A model generated the notes under the pieces. That model ran no database searches. It saw nothing but the letters and a program-made list of their open reading frames with translations, and was not told the DNA's origin. Of a stretch of 64,000 nt of DNA, positions 10,399 through 18,619 are shown piece by piece; positions within the stretch are counted from its first letter, which is position 1; each line of letters starts with the position of its first letter. The stretch is from Candidatus Gastranaerophilales bacterium (GTDB lineage: Bacteria; Cyanobacteriota; Vampirovibrionia; Gastranaerophilales; Gastranaerophilaceae): the NCBI GenBank assembly GCA_944325625.1, contig CALVAP010000013.1:143652-207651 (forward strand), given 5' to 3'. The translations under genes were made by a program, and so were the position numbers.

Positions 10399-12139
10399 GG
10401 CAAATAAGCTTATTCAGGAAAAGAATTTTGAACAAGCAAGGTTAATACTTGAAAACAACCTCTTGAATGATACAGACAACATTGAAGCACTAAAGCTTCT
10501 GGGGTTGTGTAATGTCAACCTTAATGATACAGACAAAGCAATTGAAGCTTTTGAAAAAGTTACGGAAGTCTTACCGCAAGATGCGACATCTTGGTTTTAT
10601 ATTGCATCTTTATATGACAAAAAAGACAATTTTAAAAAAGCTGAAAATGCTTACAAAAAAGTTATATCTTTGCGAGAAGAATATGCAGATGCTTATAAAA
10701 ATTTAGCCTTGCTCTACTTAAAAAATCAAACTCCAAACAACGCCCAAAAGTATGCACTAAAAGCCTCCGAACTCGAACCGTTGGACTACCAGCCATACTA
10801 TATGCTTGGCACAATTGCCATTTCACAGAAAGATTACAAAAAAGCAATAGAGTACTATGAAAAAGCGGTTGGATTAAACCAGACAAGTGCATCTATGTTC
10901 AACAGCCTGGGAGCAGCATATCTGGCAACAAACAGGCTTGATGAAGCAACCGCAATGTTCAACAATGCGCTTCTATTAGATTCAGAAAACCCTCTTACCC
11001 ACTATCATATGGGAAATATTGCACAAATAAAAAAGCAGTACGAAGAAGCATTCAAACATTTTCAAAAAGCCTACAGCAAAGAACCCTCCGTACTTAATTT
11101 AAGCGCCTTAGCATACTGCGCACTTAAAGCGAAAAAGTTTGAAGATGCACTTACACTTTACAAAACACTTTGTGTAATTCATCCGGAAAAGCAAAATTTT
11201 CAATATAACATGGCTGTTGCACTAATTGAATTAAAAAATTACAAAGAAGCAATAACAATTTTAAAAAGACTTGTTGTTGCAAATCCTAAATCTACCGCAA
11301 TAGCCGAAAAACTGGCAGAAGTATATATAAACATCGGAGAAGTAAAAGATGCACAGACAATATACGAAATACTGCTGAAAAAAGGGAAAGTTTCCGCTGA
11401 CACTTACTACAGGTACGCGCTAATTTGCATGCGATCACACGACATGGACAAAGCAACCAAAATATTCAAAAAAGTAATAGAGTTAGAACCGGATAATGCG
11501 ACGGCACATAAAGATTTAGGTGTAATTTATCTTACGCAAAGACTTTTTGATTATGCACAAGACGAATTCAAAACAGCACTTCAACTTGCACCTGATGACT
11601 TACAAATAAACTTTGAGTTTGCAAATTTCTTATACGCAACAGCTGATTACAAAGGAGCAAAAGTTTTATATGAAAAAGTCACTGATAAGCTAAAGGGTAA
11701 TGCACCATGTTATTTTTACCAGGGATTAAATTATCTTGCATTAAATGAACTTGAAAATGCTAAAACTGCATTTGAAAACTCAATAAAAATTGAAAAAAAT
11801 GACCTGAATACCTATCATCTAGCAAGAACAAATTTCTACCTGCACAATTATGATGAAACAAAAAACTTACTGGATGAACTTGATACCCAGGACATAGATG
11901 CACAGAACTTGCTTGCCTTAACATTCTATGAACTGGGACGATATTCAGAAGCTATAGAGGTTTACAGAAGAATTCTGGAAAAATTCAATGAAAATATAAA
12001 CATAATGCTTTCGTTGGCGAAGTGTTACATAAAAGTTAACAACAAAGAAGAAGCGATAAAGGCAATAAATGAAACTCTTTCGAGATACCCTGATCACGAA
12101 GAAGCACTATCTTTGCTAAAAGAAGCAGAATCGATATAA
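10379..12139 (+). CDS. Tetratricopeptide-repeat protein
   Basis: This protein of 586 residues consists almost wholly of TPR units, about 14-16 repeats of 34 residues with recurring patterns such as ALKLLGLCNVNLNDTDKAI, YKNLALLYL and AHKDLGVIYL. There is no signal peptide or membrane helix, so it is expected to be a cytosolic scaffold. TPR proteins bind peptides of partner proteins; the partner here is unknown. CGGAGG seven bases before the ATG gives a strong ribosome binding site inside the end of the upstream gene, indicating tight cotranscription. Confidence 0.88.
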   Translation: MNSYVDEANKLIQEKNFEQARLILENNLLNDTDNIEALKLLGLCNVNLNDTDKAIEAFEKVTEVLPQDATSWFYIASLYDKKDNFKKAENAYKKVISLREEYADAYKNLALLYLKNQTPNNAQKYALKASELEPLDYQPYYMLGTIAISQKDYKKAIEYYEKAVGLNQTSASMFNSLGAAYLATNRLDEATAMFNNALLLDSENPLTHYHMGNIAQIKKQYEEAFKHFQKAYSKEPSVLNLSALAYCALKAKKFEDALTLYKTLCVIHPEKQNFQYNMAVALIELKNYKEAITILKRLVVANPKSTAIAEKLAEVYINIGEVKDAQTIYEILLKKGKVSADTYYRYALICMRSHDMDKATKIFKKVIELEPDNATAHKDLGVIYLTQRLFDYAQDEFKTALQLAPDDLQINFEFANFLYATADYKGAKVLYEKVTDKLKGNAPCYFYQGLNYLALNELENAKTAFENSIKIEKNDLNTYHLARTNFYLHNYDETKNLLDELDTQDIDAQNLLALTFYELGRYSEAIEVYRRILEKFNENINIMLSLAKCYIKVNNKEEAIKAINETLSRYPDHEEALSLLKEAESI

Positions 12140-12140
12140 T
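12135..12140 (+). promoter_or_regulatory. TATAAT box directly before ruvC
   Basis: TATAAT at 12135-12140 overlaps the TPR gene's stop codon and is followed by six bases and the ruvC ATG at 12147. ruvC has no Shine-Dalgarno sequence, so an internal leaderless promoter is plausible. The box could also be a chance product of AT-rich sequence. Confidence 0.35.
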
Positions 12141-12146
12141 AAAAAT

Positions 12147-12635
12147 ATGAGAATAATCGGAATAGACCCCGGCATGGCAATTGTCGGATATAGTATATTA
12201 GATGTAGCAGATGACGGGAATTTTTGCCTTGTATCATCCGGCTCTATTCAAACATCCAGCAAAGACCCCGAACCCAAAAGACTGCTTGAAATATATAATG
12301 ACTTAAAAACAATTATAACTAAATTCAACCCCGAAACTGCAAGTATAGAAAAGTTATTTTTCTTTAAAAACCAGAAAACGGTAATGCCTGTTTCTCAAGC
12401 AAGAGGTGTAATAATTCTTGCCCTTGAACAAGCAGGGCTTAAAATATGCGAATTCACACCAATAGAGATAAAACAATCATTAACTGGATATGGCAGAGCA
12501 ACAAAAGACGAAGTAGCAAAACTCGTCAAAGTGTGTTTAAATAATTGCAAGATTTCAAAACTTGATGATACAGTAGACTCAATAGCAATAGCGATATGCT
12601 GTGCAAGGAACATAAATTTATGTAAATCGCAATAA
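12147..12635 (+). CDS. ruvC: Holliday junction resolvase RuvC
   Basis: RuvC cuts Holliday junctions symmetrically in the RuvABC complex at the end of homologous recombination. The 162 residues are of normal length. The four acidic catalytic positions can be placed: Asp7 in GIDPG, Glu68 in SIEKLFF, and Asp141 and Asp144 in the DDTVDSIAIA motif. QARG and GYGRATKDEV are conserved family segments. No ruvA or ruvB is adjacent. The start is the ATG with no ribosome binding site discussed above. It lies between a TPR gene and a membrane protein gene in a packed plus-strand run. Confidence 0.95.
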   Translation: MRIIGIDPGMAIVGYSILDVADDGNFCLVSSGSIQTSSKDPEPKRLLEIYNDLKTIITKFNPETASIEKLFFFKNQKTVMPVSQARGVIILALEQAGLKICEFTPIEIKQSLTGYGRATKDEVAKLVKVCLNNCKISKLDDTVDSIAIAICCARNINLCKSQ

Positions 12636-12649
12636 AAGCGGGAGGCAAA

Positions 12650-13120
12650 ATGAATTTAAGATTACTAAAACAAATATCCATACTAAGCGTAATCCTTGGT
12701 GCTATACTGGGGTTGGTAACATTAATCCCCTATATAGGTGTATTATCGTTTCTAATCTGCGTATTTGCAGCGGGAAGCCTTGTATTAATCTATTTACAAA
12801 AACTTGAACTCATAGGCGAACTTGACACCAGAGCATGGTCAATCTACGGTGCAATAAGCGGTTTTGTAGCCTTTATCGGCTTTTCAATCTCTTTTGTTCC
12901 GCTTGCAACCATTATTGGAATGATAGTAAAAACGTCCTACTACCTTGGTATTTCCTTAATGTTTAGAATGGGCTTTTTTATAACAATATTAATGATATTC
13001 TTTGTAGCAATCATAGCTGCTCTAATGAACGGATTTGGTTCAATGACAACGTCTTATGCCATCTCTCTTTACAAATCACAACAGGACGAACAAAACACAG
13101 ATAAAACTCAACAAAGGTAA
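12650..13120 (+). CDS. Four-helix membrane protein of unknown function
   Basis: This 156-residue protein has four likely membrane helices (about residues 8-28, 30-50, 65-90 and 105-135) and a short hydrophilic Gln/Asp-rich tail. I do not recognise the family. GCGGGAGG seven bases before the ATG is a strong ribosome binding site. It lies 14 bases after ruvC and five bases before mtnA, so it belongs to the same operon; this gives no clear functional clue. Confidence 0.65.
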   Translation: MNLRLLKQISILSVILGAILGLVTLIPYIGVLSFLICVFAAGSLVLIYLQKLELIGELDTRAWSIYGAISGFVAFIGFSISFVPLATIIGMIVKTSYYLGISLMFRMGFFITILMIFFVAIIAALMNGFGSMTTSYAISLYKSQQDEQNTDKTQQR

Positions 13121-13124
13121 AAAA

Positions 13125-14183
13125 ATGGAATTTACATCAAAAATTAAAACAATAGAATGGATTGAAAACACCTCAAGGATGATAGACCAAACACAACTAC
13201 CGCACAGGTTTACAACGGTAGATATACTAACATGCGATGACATGTATTCCGCCATAAAAAACATGATAGTAAGGGGCGCCCCTGCAATAGGAATAGCCGG
13301 TGCACATGGAATATCCCTTGCTGCAATAGAAATAGCTAAAATAACAAATGATGTAAATGAATTTTTAAAGCTTTTAACCCAAAAAGCAGAATATCTCAAA
13401 TCGGCCAGACCAACCGCAGTAAATCTTATGTGGGCAATAGATAAACAAATGCAAATTGCCACTTCGACTCTGTCTACTGTATCAGGAATAGTTAATGCCG
13501 TAATTAAAAACGGTAAAAAAATGGAACTCGATGATATAGAAATAAACAAAAAAATGGGCAACTTCGGTGCGCAAATAGTACCCAAAGGGGCAACAATACT
13601 AACCCATTGTAATGCCGGTGCTCTTGCAACAGTAGGATACGGAACAGCGCTTGGGGTAGTCCGTTCTGCATACGCAAAAGACCCTACAATAAAGGTTTTT
13701 GCTAATGAAACAAGACCAAGACAACAAGGAGCAAGGCTTACAACATTTGAACTGACAACCGACGGTATAGACACAACCTTGATTACTGATGCAATGTGCT
13801 CATATTTTATGAAGAAAAAAATGATAGACCTGGTTATTGTCGGAGCTGATAGAATTGCTTCCAACGGAGATACAGCAAATAAAATAGGCACCTACACAGT
13901 AGCAATTTGTGCCAAACATCATAACATACCATTTTACATAGCTGCTCCTCTTTCAACAATAGACCCCAATATTAAATCAGGTGAAGAAATAACAATAGAA
14001 GAACGCTCTTGCGAGGAAGTGACCACTATAAATAATGAAAAAATATGTCCCGAAGGAGTTAAAATAATAAATCCGTCTTTTGATATTACACCAAATGAGT
14101 TAATTTCAGGGATAATTACAGAAGCAGGAATACTTCGACCAAACTACCAAACTTCAATTGCAGAAGCGCTCTCAATAAAATAG
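13125..14183 (+). CDS. mtnA: S-methyl-5-thioribose-1-phosphate isomerase MtnA
   Basis: MtnA converts methylthioribose-1-phosphate to methylthioribulose-1-phosphate in the methionine salvage pathway. The protein has 352 residues from the ATG at 13125, which follows AAAGGT and lies just after the upstream stop. An in-frame ATG at 13056 lies inside the previous gene and is unlikely. Signatures: VRGAPAIGIAGAHG, the catalytic Cys162 in THCNAGALAT, ETRPRQQGARLT, and the catalytic Asp242 in GADRIASNGDTANKIGTY. These fit MtnA better than the related ribose-1,5-bisphosphate isomerase or eIF2B subunits. No other methionine salvage gene is nearby. A hairpin follows the gene. Confidence 0.95.
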   Translation: MEFTSKIKTIEWIENTSRMIDQTQLPHRFTTVDILTCDDMYSAIKNMIVRGAPAIGIAGAHGISLAAIEIAKITNDVNEFLKLLTQKAEYLKSARPTAVNLMWAIDKQMQIATSTLSTVSGIVNAVIKNGKKMELDDIEINKKMGNFGAQIVPKGATILTHCNAGALATVGYGTALGVVRSAYAKDPTIKVFANETRPRQQGARLTTFELTTDGIDTTLITDAMCSYFMKKKMIDLVIVGADRIASNGDTANKIGTYTVAICAKHHNIPFYIAAPLSTIDPNIKSGEEITIEERSCEEVTTINNEKICPEGVKIINPSFDITPNELISGIITEAGILRPNYQTSIAEALSIK

Positions 14184-14196
14184 AAAGAAAACAAAA

Positions 14197-14216
14197 GCGG
14201 GGAATATTTACCCCGC
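14197..14216 (-). terminator. Terminator between mtnA and the sigma factor gene
   Basis: GCGGGG at 14197-14202 and CCCCGC at 14211-14216 form a six-pair stem with an eight-base loop. Read on the minus strand it is followed by TTTTGTTTTCTTT, a good U-tract for the sigma factor transcript. It may also slow transcription arriving from mtnA. Confidence 0.75.
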
Positions 14217-14286
14217 GAAGAATGTGTGGATATAATCTTTTAGTTTTTCACACAACTATACTTCCTTCCTAATGCTTGTTAAGCAT

Positions 14287-15192
14287 TTATGATGCATAAC
14301 CTGCAAGCAACCCCTCTTTTTCTACCAACAATCTTATTTTTTTAATTGCGCGCAGTTCAGTTTGTCTGATACATTCTTTTGTAACACCATAAATATTGCC
14401 AATTTCTTCAAGTGTACTGCGACCAATCTCATCAAGCCCATATCTCATTCTTACAACATCAGCTTCACGCTCTTTTAACTTGCTAACAACAAGCTGAATA
14501 TCATTCTTCAATGCCTCAAGTTCTATATCACGAGTTACTGAAGCATTTTCATCAACCAAAATATCAGCCATTGTGACCTCTTTACCGGATGAAAGCTCAA
14601 ACTCACCTTCTATTGAAAGAGATTTATTGTAAGCATTTAAAAAAGCATCAATTTTATTAGGTTCAATATTCATCTCACGAGCAACATCTTCGTTCTTAAC
14701 ACAACAGTTGTACTTTTGCTCCATTTTAGCCTTAACTTTAGAAAATTTTGAGAGAGTTTCTTGAACATAAACAGGAATCTTCATACAATAAGCCTGCTCT
14801 GATATAGCCTTGAACATAGATTGCTTAATCCACCAAGAAGCATAAGTCGAAAACTTATATCCCAATTTATAGTTAAATTTTTCAGCAGCAATCATAAGAC
14901 CTAAGTTCCCTTCTTGAATTAAATCAATCATCGGTAACTTTGCAACATGAATAACTTTTTTAGCGATAGTTAAAACCAGCTTCAAATTAGAGCGAACAAG
15001 CAACTGTCTGGCAGCTAAATCTCCTTCATAAGCTTGTTTGGCAATAGTTTTTTCTTCACAGGAAGATAAAGACTTAATTTTAGAAATTTCTTTGACATAA
15101 GATTTAAACGCATCATCTTCACAAGGGGGAACATTTTGATTTTTAGATGGATTTGTAAGCGAATTTTTTAAGAGAGAAACAGTTTCGGACAT
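14287..15192 (-). CDS. Group-2 RNA polymerase sigma-70 factor (RpoD-like)
   Basis: This 301-residue sigma factor contains region 1.2 (DDAFKSYVKEISK), region 2 with the core-binding DLIQEGNLGLM and the -10 recognition segment GYKFSTYASWWIKQSM, region 3, and region 4.2 with the helix-turn-helix STLEEIGNIYGVTKECIRQ. It lacks the long N-terminal extension of a housekeeping sigma factor and is small, so it is probably a nonessential group-2 factor like the SigB-E factors of cyanobacteria. The start is the ATG at 15192, eight bases after AGGAG; a GTG two codons earlier is less well placed. The promoter upstream carries a palindrome, so repression or autoregulation is likely. Confidence 0.88.
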   Translation of the reverse strand: MSETVSLLKNSLTNPSKNQNVPPCEDDAFKSYVKEISKIKSLSSCEEKTIAKQAYEGDLAARQLLVRSNLKLVLTIAKKVIHVAKLPMIDLIQEGNLGLMIAAEKFNYKLGYKFSTYASWWIKQSMFKAISEQAYCMKIPVYVQETLSKFSKVKAKMEQKYNCCVKNEDVAREMNIEPNKIDAFLNAYNKSLSIEGEFELSSGKEVTMADILVDENASVTRDIELEALKNDIQLVVSKLKEREADVVRMRYGLDEIGRSTLEEIGNIYGVTKECIRQTELRAIKKIRLLVEKEGLLAGYAS

Positions 15193-15270
15193 AAACACAG
15201 CTCCTATTTAATTTCACACACACACTGCAAAGTAACATTACTTTTTATTAACAACTAACCTTATGCTAAC

Positions 15271-15299
15271 AATATATCATATGATATATACTTTTTCAA
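15271..15299 (-). promoter_or_regulatory. Sigma factor gene promoter with overlapping 18-bp palindrome
   Basis: On the minus strand TTGAAA (15299-15294) and TATATT (15276-15271) are separated by 17 bases, a good sigma-70 promoter for the gene ending at 14287. The spacer and most of the -10 box are covered by the perfect palindrome ATATATCATATGATATAT at 15272-15289, a likely operator. Confidence 0.6.
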
Positions 15300-15302
15300 T
15301 AC

Positions 15303-15336
15303 AAATGTGAACTTTTATTACAAAAAGTCCACATTT
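15303..15336 (-). terminator. Possible terminator hairpin after the repeat protein gene
   Basis: AAATGTG (15303-15309) plus ACTTTT, and AAAAGT plus CACATTT (15330-15336), form a 13-pair stem with one mismatch. It lies 35 bases beyond the stop of the gene at 15371-16111. The following bases on the minus strand are not a clean T-tract, so termination is uncertain. Confidence 0.4.
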
Positions 15337-15370
15337 TTAGCTTAATATTTACAAAACTTAACTTAAAATA

Positions 15371-16111
15371 TTAGTTAGCTGTTTCTTGTTTTATATAGCC
15401 CCACATAGGATTGAAGGCATCTACAGCGGCACCAGCTATAGCAATAGGAGCTACAAGCGGATAAGCTGCTATTTTTAATATTCCATTACCGATACTTTCT
15501 GTTGATGCACCTGTGAAAGTAATTTTTTCATTTTGTGCAGGTGTACCCATAATCCAATGTTTAATTTTGGTAAATGGTTGTTTGGAAAATTCCATAGTTG
15601 CATTATAGAAGTTATTCATACGGTTGCAAAGCCTGCTCCACCAACTTCCTTGTTGCTGTTGTTGAACGGGATAATTTCCATCAGAATAAACCGGTATAGG
15701 TTTATAACCATTATTATTGCTAAAACCAAAAAATCCTTTTATACTGTCCCAAGCTCTGCCCCAAAATCCCTTTTTCTGCGGCTGATTTGCTGAAACATAT
15801 GTTTGGTTATTCTGCGTCACATTTGATTGATTTGAAGTAGAACCAAAGCCAAAGAAATTTTTTATACCATTCCAAGCACGTCCCCAGAATGAAGTTGTCT
15901 TTTGAGGTTGTTTCGGAGTATCATCCACATAAACTTCAACTGCTTGTGCCAACCGTCCAAACTCTGCATAATCCCCTTGATTCCACTTATACTCAGGTTT
16001 ACTAAAAATATTACGCACGACGGTTTTAGTCGCTTTACCTTCATTGTCCAGCACAGTAGAATTTGTAACAACAATCTTATTTCCGTTTACTGTAGACACT
16101 GCTAAAGTCAT
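15371..16111 (-). CDS. Lineage-specific protein with duplicated Trp/Phe-rich modules
   Basis: I do not recognise this 246-residue protein. It has no signal peptide. Its middle holds an imperfect duplication: FWGRAWNGIKNFFGF near residue 75 and FWGRAWDSIKGFFGF near residue 112, joined by Asn/Gln/Ser/Thr-rich linkers. A third, weaker version with WWSRLCNRMNNF follows near residue 150. The C-terminal part contains a Gly/Ala-rich hydrophobic segment (about 212-234) that could be membrane-active. Modules of this kind are likely amphipathic helices. The start follows GAGGGG. It shares short upstream words and module style with the protein at 31232-31915. Translation start and gene reality look sound; function is unknown. 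Confidence 0.65.
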   Translation of the reverse strand: MTLAVSTVNGNKIVVTNSTVLDNEGKATKTVVRNIFSKPEYKWNQGDYAEFGRLAQAVEVYVDDTPKQPQKTTSFWGRAWNGIKNFFGFGSTSNQSNVTQNNQTYVSANQPQKKGFWGRAWDSIKGFFGFSNNNGYKPIPVYSDGNYPVQQQQQGSWWSRLCNRMNNFYNATMEFSKQPFTKIKHWIMGTPAQNEKITFTGASTESIGNGILKIAAYPLVAPIAIAGAAVDAFNPMWGYIKQETAN

Positions 16112-16310
16112 AAATCTCTATCCCCTCTTAATAAACAAAATAAAAATAATCTCTCTTAGCTTAATAAAGTATTTTGTGTTACTAAAATTGCTTATCATTA
16201 AAACTTTTTAACAATTTTTCTTAACAGAACTTAATATAAAACGGATTAAAATATTAAATAATATTAAAAGTTTTACCTTGCCTTATCTTGCAGTAGAATT
16301 AGGTTGGGGG

Positions 16311-17651
16311 ATGAATAAACAGATGAAATTTTCATACAAAGAACTTAAACATATTACCAATGCAAAAACATTGCAGGAGGAATATTGGGAAGATAAAACC
16401 TTCAATATCTCAACCGACACAAGAACAATAAAAAAAGGGGATGTTTATCTCCCGCTCAAGGGCGAGAGCTTTGACGGCGAGAAGTTTATAGGACAGGCAA
16501 TTGAAAAAGGTGCAGCTGGCTTTTTCACAACCACCGAAGATATCAAAACTCAAAAAGGATTTGGGCTTCTTGTTAAAGACACAAAGATAGCATACCTGCA
16601 AATTGCCAATTATTACAAAAATATCGTCAAACCTGTAACAATAGCAATTACGGGCTCATCCGGAAAAACTACAACAAAAGAAATTTTTGGTTCAATATTT
16701 GAAGCAAATAAGCACACACACAAGTCAAAATTAAACCACAACAACGAAATTGGGTTATGCCAAACACTTCTCTCCATGCCGAAAAACACAGAAATTTTGA
16801 TAGTAGAAATGGGGATGAGGGCAGAAGGAGAAATTGAACTTTTATCAAAGTATGCCGAACCCGATTTTGCAGTAATAACAAATATTGGAACAGCCCATAT
16901 CGGCAGACTTGGAAGCAGAGAAAATATTGCCAAAGCAAAATGTGAAATCGTAAAGCACCTTTGTAATAATGGCATGCTTATAACTCATTCTGATGAGTTA
17001 TACAATTCCGCCCTGAAATATCATAATTTTAAAGGCACACATAAAATAATAAAATTGAGCGAACCTGAGTTTAAAATAATATCTATGCACAAAGACAATT
17101 CGGAATTTCTATACATAGGCAACGAGTATAAGATAAAAGCAGGCGGTGAATATATTATACAAGACGCACTTTTAGCTATAGAAACAGCACTGAATTGTAA
17201 CCTTACCCCTGAAAATATACAAAAAGGATTAAACAACTACAAATCGATAGAAAAGCGATTCGAAGAAATAGAAGTTGGTGGGCTAAAATTTATAAATGAC
17301 AGCTACAACGCAAATCCCGATTCAATGAAAGCTGCCATAAAAACTTTTTTAAAGCTTTATGACGGAGAAAAGGCGGTTGTATTGGCTGATATGGGTGAAC
17401 TCGGTGAAAATTCAGCGCAATACCATAGTGAAATAGGTATATTTTTGGACAATTTTGAAGGCTTTAAGCTTATTACTATTGGTGAATTATCCAAAAACAT
17501 ATCTGACAGCACAAAACATGCAGCAAAACATTTTAGTGATAAAATAGAAGCATTAGAGGCACTAAAGGAGCTCAAAAAAGGGACAACCGTCTTACTAAAA
17601 GGGTCACGTTCAATGAAGCTTGAAGAACTTATTGAGGAGATGAAGAAATGA
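16311..17651 (+). CDS. murF: UDP-MurNAc-tripeptide--D-Ala-D-Ala ligase MurF
   Basis: MurF adds D-Ala-D-Ala to UDP-MurNAc-tripeptide, the last cytoplasmic step of the stem peptide. The Mur-ligase core is complete: an N-terminal substrate domain (STDTRTIKKGDVYLPLKGE), the ATP P-loop ITGSSGKTTTKE, the HxxN-like segment KLNHNNEIG, ITNIGTAHIGRLGS, and the C-terminal NDSYNANPDSMKAA and LLKGSRSMKLE. Length is about 446 residues. The start is uncertain: ATG at 16311 directly follows GGGGG, while ATG at 16323 lies 12 bases after that G-run and is equally plausible; a TTG at 16278 is unlikely. It begins the wall cluster and overlaps mraY by four bases. Confidence 0.95.
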   Translation: MNKQMKFSYKELKHITNAKTLQEEYWEDKTFNISTDTRTIKKGDVYLPLKGESFDGEKFIGQAIEKGAAGFFTTTEDIKTQKGFGLLVKDTKIAYLQIANYYKNIVKPVTIAITGSSGKTTTKEIFGSIFEANKHTHKSKLNHNNEIGLCQTLLSMPKNTEILIVEMGMRAEGEIELLSKYAEPDFAVITNIGTAHIGRLGSRENIAKAKCEIVKHLCNNGMLITHSDELYNSALKYHNFKGTHKIIKLSEPEFKIISMHKDNSEFLYIGNEYKIKAGGEYIIQDALLAIETALNCNLTPENIQKGLNNYKSIEKRFEEIEVGGLKFINDSYNANPDSMKAAIKTFLKLYDGEKAVVLADMGELGENSAQYHSEIGIFLDNFEGFKLITIGELSKNISDSTKHAAKHFSDKIEALEALKELKKGTTVLLKGSRSMKLEELIEEMKK

Positions 17652-18619
17652 TAATAACGCTCGTAGCAGGGTTAGTAGCATTAGTCTTGTCACTGCTTTT
17701 TGGAGTAGTTTACATAGATTTTTTAAGGAAAAAACTATATAACCAACCGGTATTGGAAGATGCACCACAAAGCCATGCTAAAAAAAGCGGTACACCCACA
17801 ACAGGTGGTGTCACAATAATTTTAGCGATAATTGTTGCATCATTAATAGCATTACCAATGGAACAAGTAACAACAACTCAGGCATTTTTAATCTTGTTAA
17901 CCTTATTTTTCTTTACACTAACAGGTTTTCAAGATGATATGCAAAAAATATCAAAACACCAAAACAAAGGTTTATCTCCAAGAGGAAAAATGTTTTTGCT
18001 TGTAACAATAGCCCTTTTACCAACGTTATACATGTTTATGAACGGGCTGACAACAGTATCATTCCTTGATTATAGTATAAATCTTGGTTGGATATATCCG
18101 CTATTCACAATATTTGTGATAACAGGCGCTTCAAATGCTGTAAACTTAACAGACGGTTTGGATGGTTTAGCATCTTCAAACTGCGTTGTATCCTTTTTAG
18201 GTTGTGCGATAATTTCGCTATGTACGGGAAACGCAGATATAGCTATAATCTGTGCCTCTGCAGCAGGTGCTTGCCTCGGTTTTTTGTATTTCAATCGACA
18301 TCCGGCACAAGTTTTTATGGGGGATACAGGGTCGTTAGCTCTTGGCGGATTGCTCGGCACAGTTGCTGTTGTTGGAAAATTTGAGCTTTTCTTGTTGTTC
18401 TTAGGCATAATATTTATCATAGAAACTCTTTCCGTAATGATACAGGTTACAAGTTTTAAACTTACGGGGAAAAGAGTATTCAAAATGTCACCAATACATC
18501 ATCACTTTGAGCTTTTGGGCTGGAGTGAGGTAAAAATAGTCAAGGTGTTCACGACCGTAACACTCCTAGTTTCAGCAAGCGGAATAATAATTTATTTAAA
18601 ATCAGCAGGTGTAATATAA
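17648..18619 (+). CDS. mraY: Phospho-MurNAc-pentapeptide transferase MraY
   Basis: MraY transfers phospho-MurNAc-pentapeptide from UDP to undecaprenyl phosphate, forming lipid I at the inner membrane. The 323-residue protein has about ten membrane helices and the family motifs HAKKSGTPTTGG, the Asp pair in GFQDDMQK, NLTDGLDGLA, MGDTGSLALGG and SPIHHHFELLGW. The ATGA overlap with murF and the one-base overlap with murD show translational coupling inside the cluster. Confidence 0.97.
   Translation: MIITLVAGLVALVLSLLFGVVYIDFLRKKLYNQPVLEDAPQSHAKKSGTPTTGGVTIILAIIVASLIALPMEQVTTTQAFLILLTLFFFTLTGFQDDMQKISKHQNKGLSPRGKMFLLVTIALLPTLYMFMNGLTTVSFLDYSINLGWIYPLFTIFVITGASNAVNLTDGLDGLASSNCVVSFLGCAIISLCTGNADIAIICASAAGACLGFLYFNRHPAQVFMGDTGSLALGGLLGTVAVVGKFELFLLFLGIIFIIETLSVMIQVTSFKLTGKRVFKMSPIHHHFELLGWSEVKIVKVFTTVTLLVSASGIIIYLKSAGVI

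Noticed and set aside
13076..13891. 271-codon minus-strand frame opposite mtnA
   Set aside because: mtnA on the plus strand has all catalytic motifs; the opposite frame is composition shadow.
16278..16310. TTG at 16278 as murF start
   Set aside because: It adds residues not seen in MurF and lacks a ribosome binding site; ATG 16311 or 16323 follows the GGGGG.
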